From contig OV050032.1 of the NCBI GenBank assembly GCA_920105625.2, positions 196,369,291 through 196,433,290 of the forward strand: a DNA stretch of 64,000 nt, read 5' to 3'. The notes below the pieces were generated by a model. It was not told the DNA's origin, did not search any database, and saw only the letters and a list, made by a program, of their open reading frames with translations. This document shows, in pieces, positions 25,948 to 38,960 of the stretch. This stretch comes from Clusia tigrina (taxonomy: Eukaryota; Arthropoda; Insecta; Diptera; Clusiidae). Each line of letters opens with the position of its first letter. Position 1 is the first letter of the stretch. Position numbers and translations under genes: made by a program.

Positions 25948-28854
25948 ACAGGCTAAAGCGAAATTAGCTAAATCCAATTAAGAACCCGACCCAACCGAAT
26001 GGAACCAAAAAGTAAAAAACGAAAAAAATGGAAGTCGTGTATGAGGCAAGACGCTGCATCCTAAAGCAGTGAATATAGACACTGAGGCGTGGCAGAGGAT
26101 TTTAGCAATTTGTGAAGGAATCTATAGATCGCAATAATCTGAACTGGTATGCAAATATTCCGTATGCACTCTCCTGTTATGTGACACCGTAAGAAAACCA
26201 CTCACTACACATTGTGGAAAATGTTTGTACCGTTCAAAAGAAGGCGTGTCAGGAGTGATCTGTTTTGTTTCCTTTGTAAAGAATATTGAATTTTTACTTG
26301 AAGACGAAGTTCACCATAGATATGAGCTAGTGGGGACCAATGTTCCCTCTAATTTTTTCGTTGCCTGCGCGGTACAAAAGTGTGTGTGAGCAAAAATGTT
26401 CGAAACGTATGGAAATGTGTTCATTGTGGGATTAGTCCTATGTCAGTTTGGATTTTTGCAATTTTGGGATGCAATTATTTTAAGATGATAAGAAAAATAT
26501 GGGAAAACAAGTCCATTATGCGGGGAATACAAAAACGGCTGCATAACTTTCGAAAAATTACAAACAACACCCGCGTACCTTAGAGGAAACTTTGGTGTGG
26601 ACCAGAAATACACCCACATCCCGAACACTTCACTCATACTTTAAAGGAACCTTTTTAAAACCAAGTTATATCTTTGAAGTATGGTACAAAAGAAATCAAC
26701 CTACCCAAACATGCAATTTTTATAATATTTTTTAGACGAAATCACTTCTTAAGAACGGAAGGAGCTACGGACACACCTACAACTTATTCCTCTATAAAAA
26801 CCATTTCGAACCTATAGTCTTCAAAATAATATCTAGAACAAAAAGAGATACTTCGAGATCGTACAAATCTGAGCTATGTGAAGCTCGATGCAACGAATTT
26901 TGTATGAACTCATCAGGAACAGGAACAGGAACAGTTCAGGAACACCTCCGCTTTCAAATTTCATTCTACCAATGTCTGGAGAAAAGTTGTGTGGCGGAAT
27001 AACAATTTGATCGAACGATGCAATTTCATTTAATTATTCCCTGGCAGGGAAAACAGAAATTCCGTGCATGAGTAGTGAAGAGCAGCTACAAAAGAACTTC
27101 AAACACTGAAGCATTATTATACTATAGAAACTTGCAAAGTTGACCTGTTGTAGAGTATAAAAATAAATCAACTATCAAATAAACTTCTTGCCTGCTAAAA
27201 AAGATGGCAACATTTTGAGGCAAGACTAAAAAGCCCCCCAACCGCGATATGGAAACAATTTTCTATATATGTAAGTGTGTAAGTAAAGTGTCAAGACAAC
27301 AGCTGCAAATTGGAAAAAGAAATTGATTGTATGAAATAAAACCAAAATTAACACGAAGCGGAAGAAAAGCGGTTGTTGACAACAATCATACAACAACAAC
27401 ACGACTTAAAAACATTCAGTGAATGACGGACTGGCTGGCTGATAAAATTCACTAGATTCCACTCAATCTTCCAAGCCATATTTAACATGTATATATTATA
27501 TGTACATAAGTCGGTATCGGTAGCTATGTTTCAAACTACAGTTCATGTAGGCATAAAGTATGAAGGTATTATTACACATGTGCATGTATGTGTGATTAGT
27601 ATGTACAGATGCTACTGCAGTTAAATGTTGCTTTTGCTATTGTCGTCTTTGTTATTTTGCTTATAATAAGCGTTTTCCTTTCGATGAAAATCAGTCAACA
27701 TATCACATTGACAAATTCTTTTACATCACTCCAAGCATGCACAGCCACACATTGTATAGAAGCATATCTAAATGCAAATAAGCATAACAATAACAACAAA
27801 GCAAGAAGGCTAGCAAGACGGCCAGACAAACATACTGTCGGCACACTCAGAAAAGAACAAAAATACACTTAAACCCAACACAGTCGTCAGCATAAGGGTC
27901 AAAATAGTGGTAGTCATCTTTACTTATCACAATGGCTCAAATAAAGCAGCAGAATGGCAAGGCAAAGCGAATGACGACTCTTAAGTTTCACACTCGTACA
28001 AAAGAGTAATTTCAAATTGCCTGTCCTGAATTGGCAATAAGTATGCCAATGGAACTATTTCCCCAATATAATATTAATATGAATATACGCGGCCCTTTGC
28101 TCTCCCGCGGAGCCATAGCACCATATATATAATATGAATCTGGATAAGAAACACTTATAAGCACATATACAAGTTTCAACGGTTCTAATGTACTATAAAG
28201 TGAAACAAATGAATATAAAACCTCCAATGACATGGGGGTGAAAGTGCCAAATCTATACTCCTCCTTTAGATAGTATCACTACATTTGCAGCTGAGATTCC
28301 TATACAAATCAATCGTAGACAATTCAAAAAAAAGAAAGAGTAATCTCGACAAGGCAAAGATTGAACTAAATTCGAATAGTCTAGAACAATAAATCGGTGC
28401 TACAATGTCATAAACACCTAAAATGCTGAGGATCAAGTATACGGAAACTTATCTGAATATCAGTATACTTTATGACTGACCGATGAAATGTATACGCAAA
28501 TTTATCCAAAGATTGAATTTGAAACTTGTCCACCTAAATCGGAACAATGTTATTGAGTTCCTCAATTGGTATGGGGAACTTTCCTAAATCTTGGACCATT
28601 GCATAGAGAAATCCAGAGTAGAGTAGCGCAGCAAATAAACCCATAAAAACATTTACAAACTTAAGGAGCACGGTTAAGATGCTAACCAGCATGTAAAAGA
28701 ATAAGGTTCAATATAAAAAAAATCGGAATGGGACTTGGATTCAAAATTATTAAATACAAAAAAAAGAAAATGGTTAAAATATAAAAAAATGGTTAAAAAT
28801 TTAAAAAAAATTGTTAAAAATTAAAAAAAAAATATTAAAACCTCCGAAAAGGCC
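25948..28854. other. Unassigned intergenic sequence
   Basis: No recognised coding sequence. It has a short GGAACAGGAACAGGAACAG repeat near 26,920 and CAACAA stretches near 27,390. The frame at 27,609-27,872 begins with a hydrophobic stretch but has no family signature. Confidence 0.35.
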
Positions 28855-28990
28855 AAGATGGCAACTTCAAGTACCTCTTTGCATCGAATCAATCATCTTT
28901 ACAGCCAAAATGGCTCACAACGGACCCAACTGGTGGTCTAAGTGGCATCACTGGTTATTGGAGATGCGGCTGCCCTACCTACCTACAGCC
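28855..28990 (+). mobile_element. Possible LINE 3' tail, diverged copy A3
   Basis: It shares GGTGGTCTAAGTGG and the terminal CCCTACCTACCTAC tail with the copies at 8.5, 49.2 and 63.0 kb, but the rest is too diverged to align by eye. The A-rich run just before it lacks a clear boundary. Confidence 0.35.
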
Positions 28991-29160
28991 AAAATGCCCA
29001 CAAAAAATTATTTAGAAAGAATCGTTAGGGCCTTCTAAAAAAAATATATGAACAAACTTTCTATTATAAAACAGGTTACAGGGAATACAAGCCTGAGGAG
29101 CCATCCATTGCTCTCCAACCTCCAACACGGATTCAAAAAAATTTGTAGTTTCACTTAAAA

Positions 29161-29275
29161 TTTGTCATCCCACAAAAAAAAAAAATATCATTCGTCATTC
29201 AATAAAAAAAAAATATCATTCGTCATTCAACAAAAAAAAAAGCATCATTCGTCATTCAACAAAAAAAAAAAAATT
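29161..29275. repeat. ~33-bp tandem repeat with A-runs
   Basis: Four copies of a CATTCGTCATTCAA unit followed by 9-13 A, in which the A-run lengths vary. It could also be repeated integration of poly-A-tailed retrotransposon ends, but no other element sequence is present. Confidence 0.8.
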
Positions 29276-30424
29276 TAAAATGGCGTCGAGAGAACACAAT
29301 TTTTTTACAAGCTCACAAACTAAAAATTACAAATGGCGAAATGATGCGAATAGAAAAAGCATTAAGGATCATATTCTCCTCACATGCAAACCCATCTCAC
29401 GAAAAAGCCAGGACAACTCGGTTAGATGTGAATTGGAGGATGAACCAATCGAAAACTTTTGCTTTATTAGTGGTAGCAACCTCAAAGGATCCCTGGTACT
29501 AGAAGCTTCCTATATTAATATAGGAAAAATATGTCCAAGGATAATGCAGCTATGAAAGCGCACGCAACACAAATCGAAATTCCTAATCGCCATTTTTGGT
29601 TTCTTGGAAAAAAAATGCACATGCAAAACGATAGGAGTATAATCACAGAATATTCCTGTGACTTTACACAATTAACAAAGTAGCAAAGAACTCTTTATAC
29701 ACGAATCCTTCTTTATAAGGTTTACCCAATACATGTTCAATAAATTTCTATTTTTCAATAAATCGAATTAAAAATGGATATTACTTAAAATATACTCACA
29801 TTAATATATCTTGATAAGAGGATTGATTGCTTGCAATGCGTTAATCGTCTGTAGAAAGGACGTTGATGTAAAATATAATAATTTTGCTAAAAAAAAATAT
29901 ATTGGAATTGTATTCGAATAATTTCTTTTGTTATATATAGAGATGCTAAGAAAGATATGTGTTGCTCGACTCGCCAGAATATTTCGAATGAGATTTTAAT
30001 TTGCAATTTACCATTATATGCAGTTTAAGACGAAATCGTAGCCTCCTACGATTGAATGAACAAATTGAGTGTTGAAAAACAAAGTGTTTTTTTTCAGTTT
30101 CAATTACTGCGAAAAAAAAGTAGCAAAATATTTGTATATTTGTGTTCCCTTCGGAATCAAAGTCGAAAAAAGGGAATGCCGGGTATCTTACTGAAGAGGA
30201 AACTTGTGGAAACTAATATTAAAATACAAAAGATTTTTAATAAGATTTATTGTCCACGTTATTCATGTATTTTGTATATATAATATGTGTTGAAAAATAC
30301 TTATTTATTTATTGTACCTTACTGCATGAAGCATTATGCATTATGTCTCCCAGAATTTGTTAGAATGAGTAGTAGCGACCAAGGCTCTCGACTCAAAGAG
30401 AATATACAGAAAGAAGTATTTCGA
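29276..30424. other. Unassigned intergenic sequence
   Basis: The frames at 29,280-29,555 and 30,056-30,283 are short and Lys-rich, without recognisable motifs. Nothing else is seen. Confidence 0.3.
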
Positions 30425-30510
30425 AACTAGGTCCTGGGCAGGCTGCGAACCCGGGGTCTCATAGGCGCAAAACTAACATGCCAGCCAGTAAAGAACAGAG
30501 GCCGGCAGAA
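30425..30510 (-). other. Possible tRNA-derived relic (B-box-like)
   Basis: The minus strand contains GAGACCCCGGGTTCGCAGCC, close to the T-arm/B-box consensus GGTTCGANTCC, preceded about 35 bases upstream by a weak A-box-like TGGCATGTTAG. No complete cloverleaf can be folded by eye. It may be a tRNA pseudogene, the head of a tRNA-derived SINE, or chance. Confidence 0.2.
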
Positions 30511-30729
30511 ATAGTTATATTATTCACCAACTCACCCAATGTTTATTAAATATCTAAGGATGCCAAAGTAAATTTCCAAGAGAAACAACCCCAGTTCTAC
30601 TTGTATATTGCATGTAAATATTATCAATATTTCTGTATAAACACACTTTATCATGAAATTGAATGGCCAACTACCAAAGTTGGCAAGGAGAACCATTCAA
30701 ATGTACATCAGAATCACCAGAATATGGCA

Positions 30730-30964
30730 CCCTAAATCAAGTTGTAATATAAGCTGAATTATATAACCAGTAAAGGAAGCTAATGTCGGATTAGACAAAC
30801 TTCGACATACCCTTTACACTTAGAATGTGTTTGCGTATTGAACTAGCCCCCTAAATCAAGTTGTAATATAAGCTGAATTATATAACCAGTAAAGGAAGCT
30901 AATGTCCGATTAGACAGACTTCGACATACCCTTTACACTTAGAATGTGTTTGCATATTAAACTA
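30730..30964. repeat. 119-bp tandem duplication
   Basis: Two adjacent copies beginning CCCTAAATCAAGTTGTAATA, at 30,730 and 30,849, differ at only a few positions (for example TCGGATTAGACAA versus TCCGATTAGACAG). High identity suggests a recent duplication. Confidence 0.95.
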
Positions 30965-30989
30965 TGACGATGTACTCTTTATTCATATA

Positions 30990-31434
30990 TAAGCTGTGCT
31001 TCTTTCGACGCGAGTGTGAATAAAACGTCCGCTTATGCACACATATTGACCTTTTAGTTAACGCAAGGTGTTTGTATTCGCTCATGGTTTAGCGCCTCAA
31101 ACAGAAGTGCTGCGAATACCTTTTTGTTGTCTATTGTGAACGATAAAAAGAGTAAACCAATAATTAACCGCTGTAATTATATAAAAAGACAAAATGCAGC
31201 ATAAAAAAAATAGGTTTGTAATTAAAAACATATGTAATAACTTTTGGTTTAAATTAAAAAATAGATGTAGTTTTTGAAAATTATACATTTATAAATAAAA
31301 CACATTTCTAAAATTTGTTTTGAAATGTGCATGTATAAGCATTTTAATAGTCAAAACCAGTGCTGCCGAATGCTAGACTGTTAAGCGACGGGTTGCATTT
31401 TATTCACACTCGCGTTGAAAGAAACAGAGCTATT
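30990..31434. mobile_element. MITE-like element with ~36-bp terminal inverted repeats
   Basis: 30,990-31,026 and 31,395-31,434 are inverted copies, with the core ACGCGAGTGTGAATAAAA perfect and outer parts like AGCTGTGCTTCTTTC diverged. The roughly 370 bases between are AT-rich and encode nothing recognisable. I found no clear target-site duplication, so this could be a foldback or an old MITE. Confidence 0.42.
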
Positions 31435-31531
31435 ATTAGGGGCACATCTACAATAGTTTTCAGGATACAAACAGAAGAATGTGGCTGGTCTCTTTGCCAG
31501 CGCTGGAATCTATTCTTACGAAGTTTCCTTG

Positions 31532-31645
31532 TTGACAATTTATTCTGTTACGAAACTGCCATCTTGACAATTTATTCTGTTACGAAATTGCCCTCTTAAC
31601 AATTTATTCTGTTACGAAATTGCCCTCCTGAGAATTTACTCTAAC
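31532..31645. repeat. 32-bp tandem repeat
   Basis: Three to four copies of a TTGACAATTTATTCTGTTAC unit at 31,532, 31,564 and 31,596, with a diverged copy near 31,628. They lie about 280-400 bases downstream of the minus-strand TATA box, so would be transcribed if that promoter is active. Confidence 0.87.
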
Positions 31646-31921
31646 TCTCAATCCTCGGATTCGCACCACTGGATTGTTTAGTAATCAAACAATCGCTGGT
31701 TAAATTCAAATAATTAGCTTTATTTAATTATTGCAATTTACACACTTAATATTAGGCTTAAAGTTTACTTTAACACAATTTTGCACTTTATTTAATAATT
31801 CATTAATCACTTTATTACCTCTTAATCACAATTACAAATACTGTTGCTTCGATTAAAAAGCGCGATATACAAACTATTACGGTTGCTTTTCAACTGTGTC
31901 TCGACTTTAATTGTGTGGTGG

Positions 31922-32046
31922 CTTATATACCTCTCGGATGGTTGAAGGAGAACATTCTAGAAAATTCCCTAAACCTCGAAGGAATTTTCGAGAACGTTCT
32001 AGAACTTTATTTACACCTCGAAGGAAGTTTCAAGAGGGTTCTTGAG
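31922..32046 (-). promoter_or_regulatory. Heat-shock-type promoter: HSE clusters plus TATA box
   Basis: A minus-strand TATATAAG lies at 31,922-31,929. Upstream of it, 31,950-31,967 is a perfect four-unit heat shock element (GAAnnTTCnnGAAnnTTC), 31,982-32,004 a perfect five-unit element, and 32,024-32,046 a five-unit element with two mismatches. The HSE-to-TATA gap of about 20 bp resembles that of fly hsp genes. No heat-shock protein frame follows on the minus strand; downstream is AT-rich sequence with AATAAA signals and a 32-bp repeat. It could be the U3 promoter of an LTR relic, a detached hsp promoter, or the start of a non-coding RNA. Confidence 0.6.
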
Positions 32047-32067
32047 TAAGCTTTTTTTCGAATAGAT

Positions 32068-32782
<715 letters not shown>

Positions 32783-32899
32783 GTCTCTCGTAGTAACCTG
32801 CACTTAATAGAGGTATCCTAAAAGTATCGAAGGAAGTTTTTATCTGCATGGATTGTGCCTTGGCTTAAATACATATGGTGGTAAAAGTATGCAGTCATT

Positions 32900-33660
32900 T
32901 ATGCTTCAATATTTACATAATCCACTTTCTTCTCCCTCTTCATTTCCGCAGTTTCTGCAGAAGTTATTCTTTGGGAGATACACACTCTGTGCGCATGTGT
33001 TCCAGTACGGCAATGTTCCATTAGGATGCCTCCCACAATTCCTATAAGCGGTTTAGTAGCACCAGCTTGTAGCGATTTGAGGCCAGACTTGCCTTGCAAT
33101 GTGCCATGTCGGTTCTCGTAGCCATTTAACATTTACCTTCTTGGGGTATTCTGTTTTCAGTAGCATTTTGCAAGTGGCTGGTGGTATCTCTGGCTTTTGT
33201 GATGTGCTTATGTATTGTGGCTCGGAGCCTGCTCTGGGTAATTCATCGGGTACACAATTTCTCTCAATGCTTCTATGCCCAGGGACCCAGCACAGGTGCA
33301 TGTCATACTGCTCCGAATTCTCACTGAAAGATGTTCGGCAGTGTACGGCAGCTTTTGGGTGTGGGTGTATACTGAGTAACGCCTGTATCGCGAGCTATCG
33401 ATCGGTGTAGATAATGATCTCCTTATAGGGTATAGTATTCACTTTGAACCAGGTGACTGCTCAACCGATTGCAATTAATTCACCTTGGAATACACAACAG
33501 TGGTCGGACAGCCGGTTCGATAAACGAAGCTGCAAATCTTTACTCTTTGTTGTTCATTTTGGTGCCATCCGTGTAGAAGATGGATGCTGGTTCAGCTTCA
33601 ACAGGAAATGTGTCTTCTTCCCAGTTCCATCTTGCAGGGATTCTTGTCTTGTGATTTGAA
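32900..33660 (-). pseudogene. I/LOA-type LINE RNase H and C-terminal relic
   Basis: The minus strand at 33,053-33,301 reads HLCWVPGHRSIERNCVPDEL, matching the RNase H block CWVPGH.GI.GNE.AD.LAR of fly non-LTR retrotransposons. Upstream frames give TDGTKMNN, FIEP and YKEIIIYTDR pieces of the same domain. Downstream, a Cys-rich CRNCGNEEGEE segment matches the zinc-ribbon end. At least three frame changes and stops are needed, so it is dead. It is the same element class as the fragments at 3.9-5.0 and 40.4-40.6 kb. Confidence 0.62.
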
Positions 33661-35984
33661 ATCGTATAGTCTATTTTTTCCATTCCGAAGGGGAAGTTGT
33701 CGTCACTTTTGGCACGCACGATTAGTGGTTGCCTCTAAGGAGCCGTTGCGTTGACTCCTGCTGCTTGCTCATGTTGCCATGGATTCACTGAAAAAATCTA
33801 AGGAACAAAAGCTTAGTATAGTTTTCAGGGTCTTAATGGGTGTTGTTCTGATAGCCCCCCATTCATTAGGCTTAAGCTGAGATTCATGGTGAGCATAAAG
33901 TCGAACAGAAACTATCGTCTGTTTCCGTGCTGTTCCATTATGCATCATGTTGCACCATGACCTGGCATCAAATACATTGTAATCAGCTTACACAGTTCTT
34001 GGAACATTTCTGAGCCTCAAGGAGTTATGGATAACGACTTTAAGGATGTTCTTGAGATCTCAGTGATGATGTTTCCTCGGAAGATGATGGTACTATCAGC
34101 AGCAGAGAAATCAACAAGGAGGAGGAGATTTTCAACTGCAATATTCAACAGAGTACACTAATCTGACACAGCCTTGAATGGTTTAACAAAGGAATTAATT
34201 ATTTTGATCTTTTTCCAGTCTTGTGAGAGTGTCGGTATCCCAATATATTCATATATAATGAATCTTGGTGTGAGTGACTGATTCTTTTATTGATTTAGAG
34301 GTGTCATCTATTGACAATATGTTGTCGTGAGAGCAATCTGAAGATCAAGCAATTTGAAGCCTGTGTCGGAGTTATTCGTTTGTAAGCAATGGAAGCGGCT
34401 CTTCCTGTCTTTGGTTCCTGCTCTTTCCATCTCGTTGTCTTAAGTAAGGGAGGGCTGAATAATAGGAGTGTACGAGTATAGTCAAAGTAAATATTTTTTG
34501 GCGGAAGCACTTCTGTTTCATTACACAACTAATTGAGTGTCTGCACCTTCCACACATTTTATCCCAGCCGTGCCCCACCAAATATCATTATATCTAGAAA
34601 TATTTGATCCCATCACACAGCATTTGTTTTGAGTGCTCAGTCACTTCATTCTGTGAGGCTGGGGAATTGCCGCTATTGTTTGTGTAGCAGCAAACCTTTC
34701 TCAGTATTATTTTTATCGGCATATCCGTCGTTGTTCAATATTACTTCTCTACAGTATTCAATGCTTCTTACACTAGGCCGCATTGTCTACAAATTTGCAC
34801 CATAGTAACTAAAATATCCTGGCACTTTATATTGGTTATATTGAAGTTCAGTAATAGCCTCATCCGGAAGCCTTGAAATGTGATCTTCACTGCTGGTGAT
34901 AGTGCCGATGAGCTCGCAGCCTATGCGGTTATTGAAGTTCACATGGATAATAACTTTTTGCTATTAAAGCGGAATCTTTGCCTGCTTTTCACTATATTTG
35001 AAGGCTCCAGACTTTTCTTTCTGGGGATATATCGAATAAAAACGTTTTGTGTTTCAACAAGTCATCAACTGTCGAAGACTCAATGAATCGATGCCATTGA
35101 TGAAGCCAACACACCTCGAGAAATAAAGATGTATCAGTAGTCGGTACTGTCAGTAGGCACTATGTCTTGGAATATAATATAATATAAATGGGGTAGGCCA
35201 GAGATGAGTCAAAGAAGGTGGTCTGCAAGTACTCAGTTATTGATGCCCATAGTACTATAAGCTTGGAAATATTTGGGGGAAGAGGGAGATAGAGGATTTT
35301 TGAAAGGAAGTTACCCCTTGTCAGACTTCTTTGACTCTTTTATGAATCTCAGAAGTCTTTCCAGGGATAAGAAACATTGTCCATTCCCAAAACATGATAC
35401 ACCATGTTTTAATGAATCCAACAATGTCCAATATAAATTTCCGCCAATAAGCCTATTGCATGGCTGCGATTATTTATGCCTTATAAATTACAGAGAGAAC
35501 ATCCAGTTCTTCTAATTTTGTCCCAGCAATAAACATTGTGAAGATATAGTAGTTTTAGTGATCATGAAATATGAATGAACGTTACAGTCACTTTAAAAAA
35601 AATCTCGAGCATTCATTATATTTTACTGCTGATCGTACGGCAGTTCTCTTCTATGGCACAAATATTATGACGAGTCATCAATGATGATACATGAGACAAT
35701 GAATGTGATGCAGTAATGAAGTAAAGAATCATGAATTTTTTTTTTTTTATTGCTTACATAACTCCCAGAGATCTCAAAAGTGTAGAATGTTCGAATAAGA
35801 ATGGTTTAATAAGAATTCCATACGTGATTTAAAAGGGCTGTGCAACAAATTCTATGAAAATAAAATAAGGAATAGGTTTACATTTGGACCACTTTTTCAT
35901 CATAGATCCATGAGGAAATTATTCGTTCAACCAGTGTAACCTTAAAGTACAAATGACAGGACTATTCTAGTCCTTAATAACCAG
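33661..35984. other. Unassigned intergenic sequence
   Basis: No recognised gene. The minus strand near 34,040-34,150 reads a weakly protein-like LLLLVDFSAADSTIIFRG segment that could be retrotransposon debris, but I cannot place it. A T run lies at 35,738. Confidence 0.3.
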
Positions 35985-36610
35985 AAACATCAGATATGCA
36001 GAATTAGATGTATTTAAATATAATTGGAGGTTATATTGAAAACAAGCGTGCCACAAATTGCAGTTACAAAGTTGTTTGTGTACATTTGCATCACTTTTCG
36101 ACTACCCCAGATGGAATTATATATTCAAACCTTGCCAACTGTAAACTGACATCACTTATTTACTACAGATGACCCCAAAAAAACTCAAATGTCCTCAATT
36201 ATAATTCGAGGCAGTGTTAAAAAGGGGCGTGTAACAGATGATATTAAAAACGAGATTAGGTATACGTTTGGACCAGTTTTCTCGAAATAATAACATGATT
36301 GAATTAAAAGTTGTGGTCTTCAAATTAATTATGTCAACATATCAAATTCTACTAAGGGCACCTCGACTGTAGGCAATCTTTTTACAACCAATCTTTATAG
36401 CATCAAGTTTAACACCCAAAATAGTTCGTTAGAAAACTAACCCCAAAAAAACTCTGATGTGCTTAAATATAATTGGAGGTGGTGTTGAAAAGGGGAGTGT
36501 AATAACATAATCTAATTAAAAGTTGTGGTCTTCAAATGAATTATGTCAACATATCAAATTCTACTAAGGACACCTCGACTGTAGGCAATCTTTTTACACC
36601 AACACATCAG
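35985..36610. repeat. Degenerate direct repeats, two or three copies
   Basis: The block AATTGGAGG...TGTTGAAAAGGGG, preceded by ACCCCAAAAAAACTC, occurs near 36,172 and 36,436, with a weaker copy near 35,997. The block AATTAAAAGTTGTGGTCTTC to GACTGTAGGCAATCTTTTTA occurs at about 36,303-36,384 and 36,515-36,596. This points to a duplication of roughly 210-260 bp followed by decay. Confidence 0.65.
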
Positions 36611-36759
36611 GCTTACACCCAAAATAGTTCATTAGAAAGCTTTGTCATTCGCAAGGTTTGTTGTTGGTTTATTAAAGCAACACCCAAATCAATTTGTTCG
36701 GAAGCATATACAGTTGCAGCTTTTGTTGTTGGAATAACGAACTACCATATATGGGATGA

Positions 36760-37960
36760 CTTCTAAGTGGGCCTATATAAACACTTCTGATGCCCACATC
36801 GAATTTGCATTCGCTCCCACGTACTATTCAGAGTTCGTTTTTCCTGATAGTTTTCTATGGTTCTCTCCGTGGTGCAATGCAGTGTGTTGGTCAGAGCAGT
36901 GTGTGCATGCCCCCGTTGTCACTCACGGATCTTTTCAAGTTTCAAATTATTGTTGTAGTTCCTGTTGTTTTTGTTTTTTGCATATTGCATATTTTCATAT
37001 CGCTCCGGCTTGCGCACTTTTTTGTTGTTCTATTAGAATGTATAATAAATAAAAAAACGCACACTCTCCGACTTTGTTTCTGCCTCATTTTGTTCTTTTT
37101 TTTTGTTCTTTGCTTGTGTTCCTTCTTGTTTGGCCGTTTGAGACGATTTCAATTTGGTTGGTTTTCAAGTACGCCTGTTTGCGCCCGTTCATACTTTTTA
37201 AGTTAAGAATCTTTTTCACTCTCTCATTACTCATTGTGTGGGCATGTGTGTGTGTGTGTGAGCGAGTGTGAGGGCGAGTGTGAGTCTGGCTTTGTTGTTG
37301 TTGTTGTTATAATTGTTGGGCGCTCTTCCTCGCGCTCATATTGCTTGTAGTTGTTGTTGTTGTTATTACTTTTGTTTGAAACTAGTGTCGAAGTTCATTT
37401 ATTATCGTCATTTGCCATGCATTGCCATGAATGCGAGCTGTTTGCTGTGTTCGCTATTGTTGTTGTTGTTGTTGTTGTTGGTATTATCTATATCGCATTT
37501 GGTTACAGTTGTGATTGTTGTAATATTTACATACTCGTAAATATGCATTAAGACGACATTTGGATCACATATGGTCCCAAGCCACCACCACACAAGTACA
37601 TGAAGTGCAATAAAGGAAAAATTAAAATCACTTGGGATTTTATAATTTTCTATGCAGCCATCGAGCCGGGCCATTGTCGTCCGTCCGTCAGCCGTTTGTT
37701 CGTTTGCATTATGTCGCCGTTAATACTTGTTGCTCTTGGTGTTGCTATTCTTATTTGCTGTTGTTGTTGTTGTTGTTGTTGTTCTTGTTGTTGTTGTTTT
37801 TGTGTTTTTGAACCCTATTTTGCAGTTCCAGATAAGGCAACACCGCTGCTTGCTTGATTCGTGTGTGCTGTTTAAGCCGCACTTCTTTCTCTCTTTGACA
37901 AATTTCAATTTCTTTCGTTTTTGTATTTCTTGAGTGAGTCATGTTTTGGAATGGTTTTGA
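36760..37960. other. TTG/GT-rich non-coding region, possible promoter or UTR
   Basis: It contains TTG triplet arrays near 37,282, 37,351, 37,456 and 37,755, and a TG run near 37,247. A CCTATATAAAC TATA-like box sits at about 36,772-36,782, but I see no matching initiator. Frames of 75-138 codons here are Val/Leu/Cys-rich translations of TTG repeats and are not called as genes. Confidence 0.3.
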
Positions 37961-37968
37961 ACTTTTTT

Positions 37969-37986
37969 GGGGGGGGGGGGGAGGGG
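37969..37986. repeat. Poly-G run
   Basis: About 13 G, one A, then 5 G. It could form a quadruplex, and its length is prone to sequencing error. Confidence 0.85.
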
Positions 37987-38639
37987 GTCTCAATAATCTC
38001 TTCTCAATTATTATGCGCAGCAAAGCAGAATGGAATTATATGAACTTCTGAAAAATGTTCAAATCCGTTAAGGATCTGTTTGGCATTTCCATGGTGGAAG
38101 TATTGGTGGTGGTTGTATGGAAAGAGTCCTTTAATCGGGATATTTTGAAGACTGTATGAATGTAAAAGTCATAAAAGCAGCGAAAAAAGCTGGCAAGAAT
38201 TGCGAAAGAGGGCTAACATCCGTTTAGACCCTGGAATAATGTATCAAATAACTACAAAATTGACATCAGAGTCACTCGTTGAGATTTTATTGAAAGATTG
38301 AATACTGATGAATGAGGTTGGTTACAATGATTATATTATATAGTATTTCTATATGAATATAACGACAGTTGATATTGTACATAGGAGTGCTTGTAACATA
38401 CTACGATTTTAAATGTTAAACTTAAAACCGTGCCCTGAAAATTACTCAGAATATTATTTCACGAATTGATCGATATACTTACATACATACGAGTATGTAC
38501 ATATGTATAAATTGATTTCCTAAGTACTAGAATTGGCTGAAAAATTTCTTGTCACAATGAAAGCAAATCTTTAAACTATCTAAAAGCACTTTATTTTTCG
38601 ACGTATGTATGTATGTATATAAAATTCCAGGCTACGAAA

Positions 38640-38960
38640 ATTGGGAGTTTTAGAAGCTGTTGAGAGGCTGACGGAGCCAAAGCTGGCGAATAGGTTGAGT
38701 GTTCGATCATTTGAGACCTCAACAACACCCTTTGCATTTCCATGAAGGCTTCCTTCATCATATTCAGTACCCCACAGAGAAGGGAAGTCGTACTCGACAT
38801 TAATTGTTTTCCCTTTTTCAGGTGGTCCATAATCAAAATTGCCTTCGCATCTCCAACCAATGGAGACACGTCCTTTTCTAGAGTCTTCTCATTCTTTGTT
38901 TTTGGTTTTTCACCGTTTTCCATTGTTTTAACCACATTTGTTTCTTGTGTGTTGTGGTGA
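38640..38960 (-). pseudogene. mariner-family transposase relic 2
   Basis: The minus-strand frame 38,591-39,034 contains DAKAILIMDHLKKGKQL, then LLCGVLNMMKEAF, then EHSTYSPALAPS. These align in order with the mariner blocks FWD..GI...DYL.KG.T, LLDRLK.EI and HPPYSPDLAPSD, around the second and third catalytic aspartates. The block between (FHQDNARPH) is missing and SPALAPS lacks the aspartate, so the gene is inactive. It is a different copy from the relic at 1.7 kb. Confidence 0.55.

Noticed and set aside
23544..25949. An 801-codon minus-strand open frame and several 80-240-codon frames in the same stretch
   Set aside because: Pure translation of a 15-bp satellite with a period divisible by three; frames are open on both strands and in several phases, and the product is only His/Tyr/Phe/Ser or Leu/Phe/Ser repeats.
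37313..38023. Val/Leu/Cys-rich and Asn/Thr-rich frames on both strands
   Set aside because: Translation of TTG/CAA triplet repeats.
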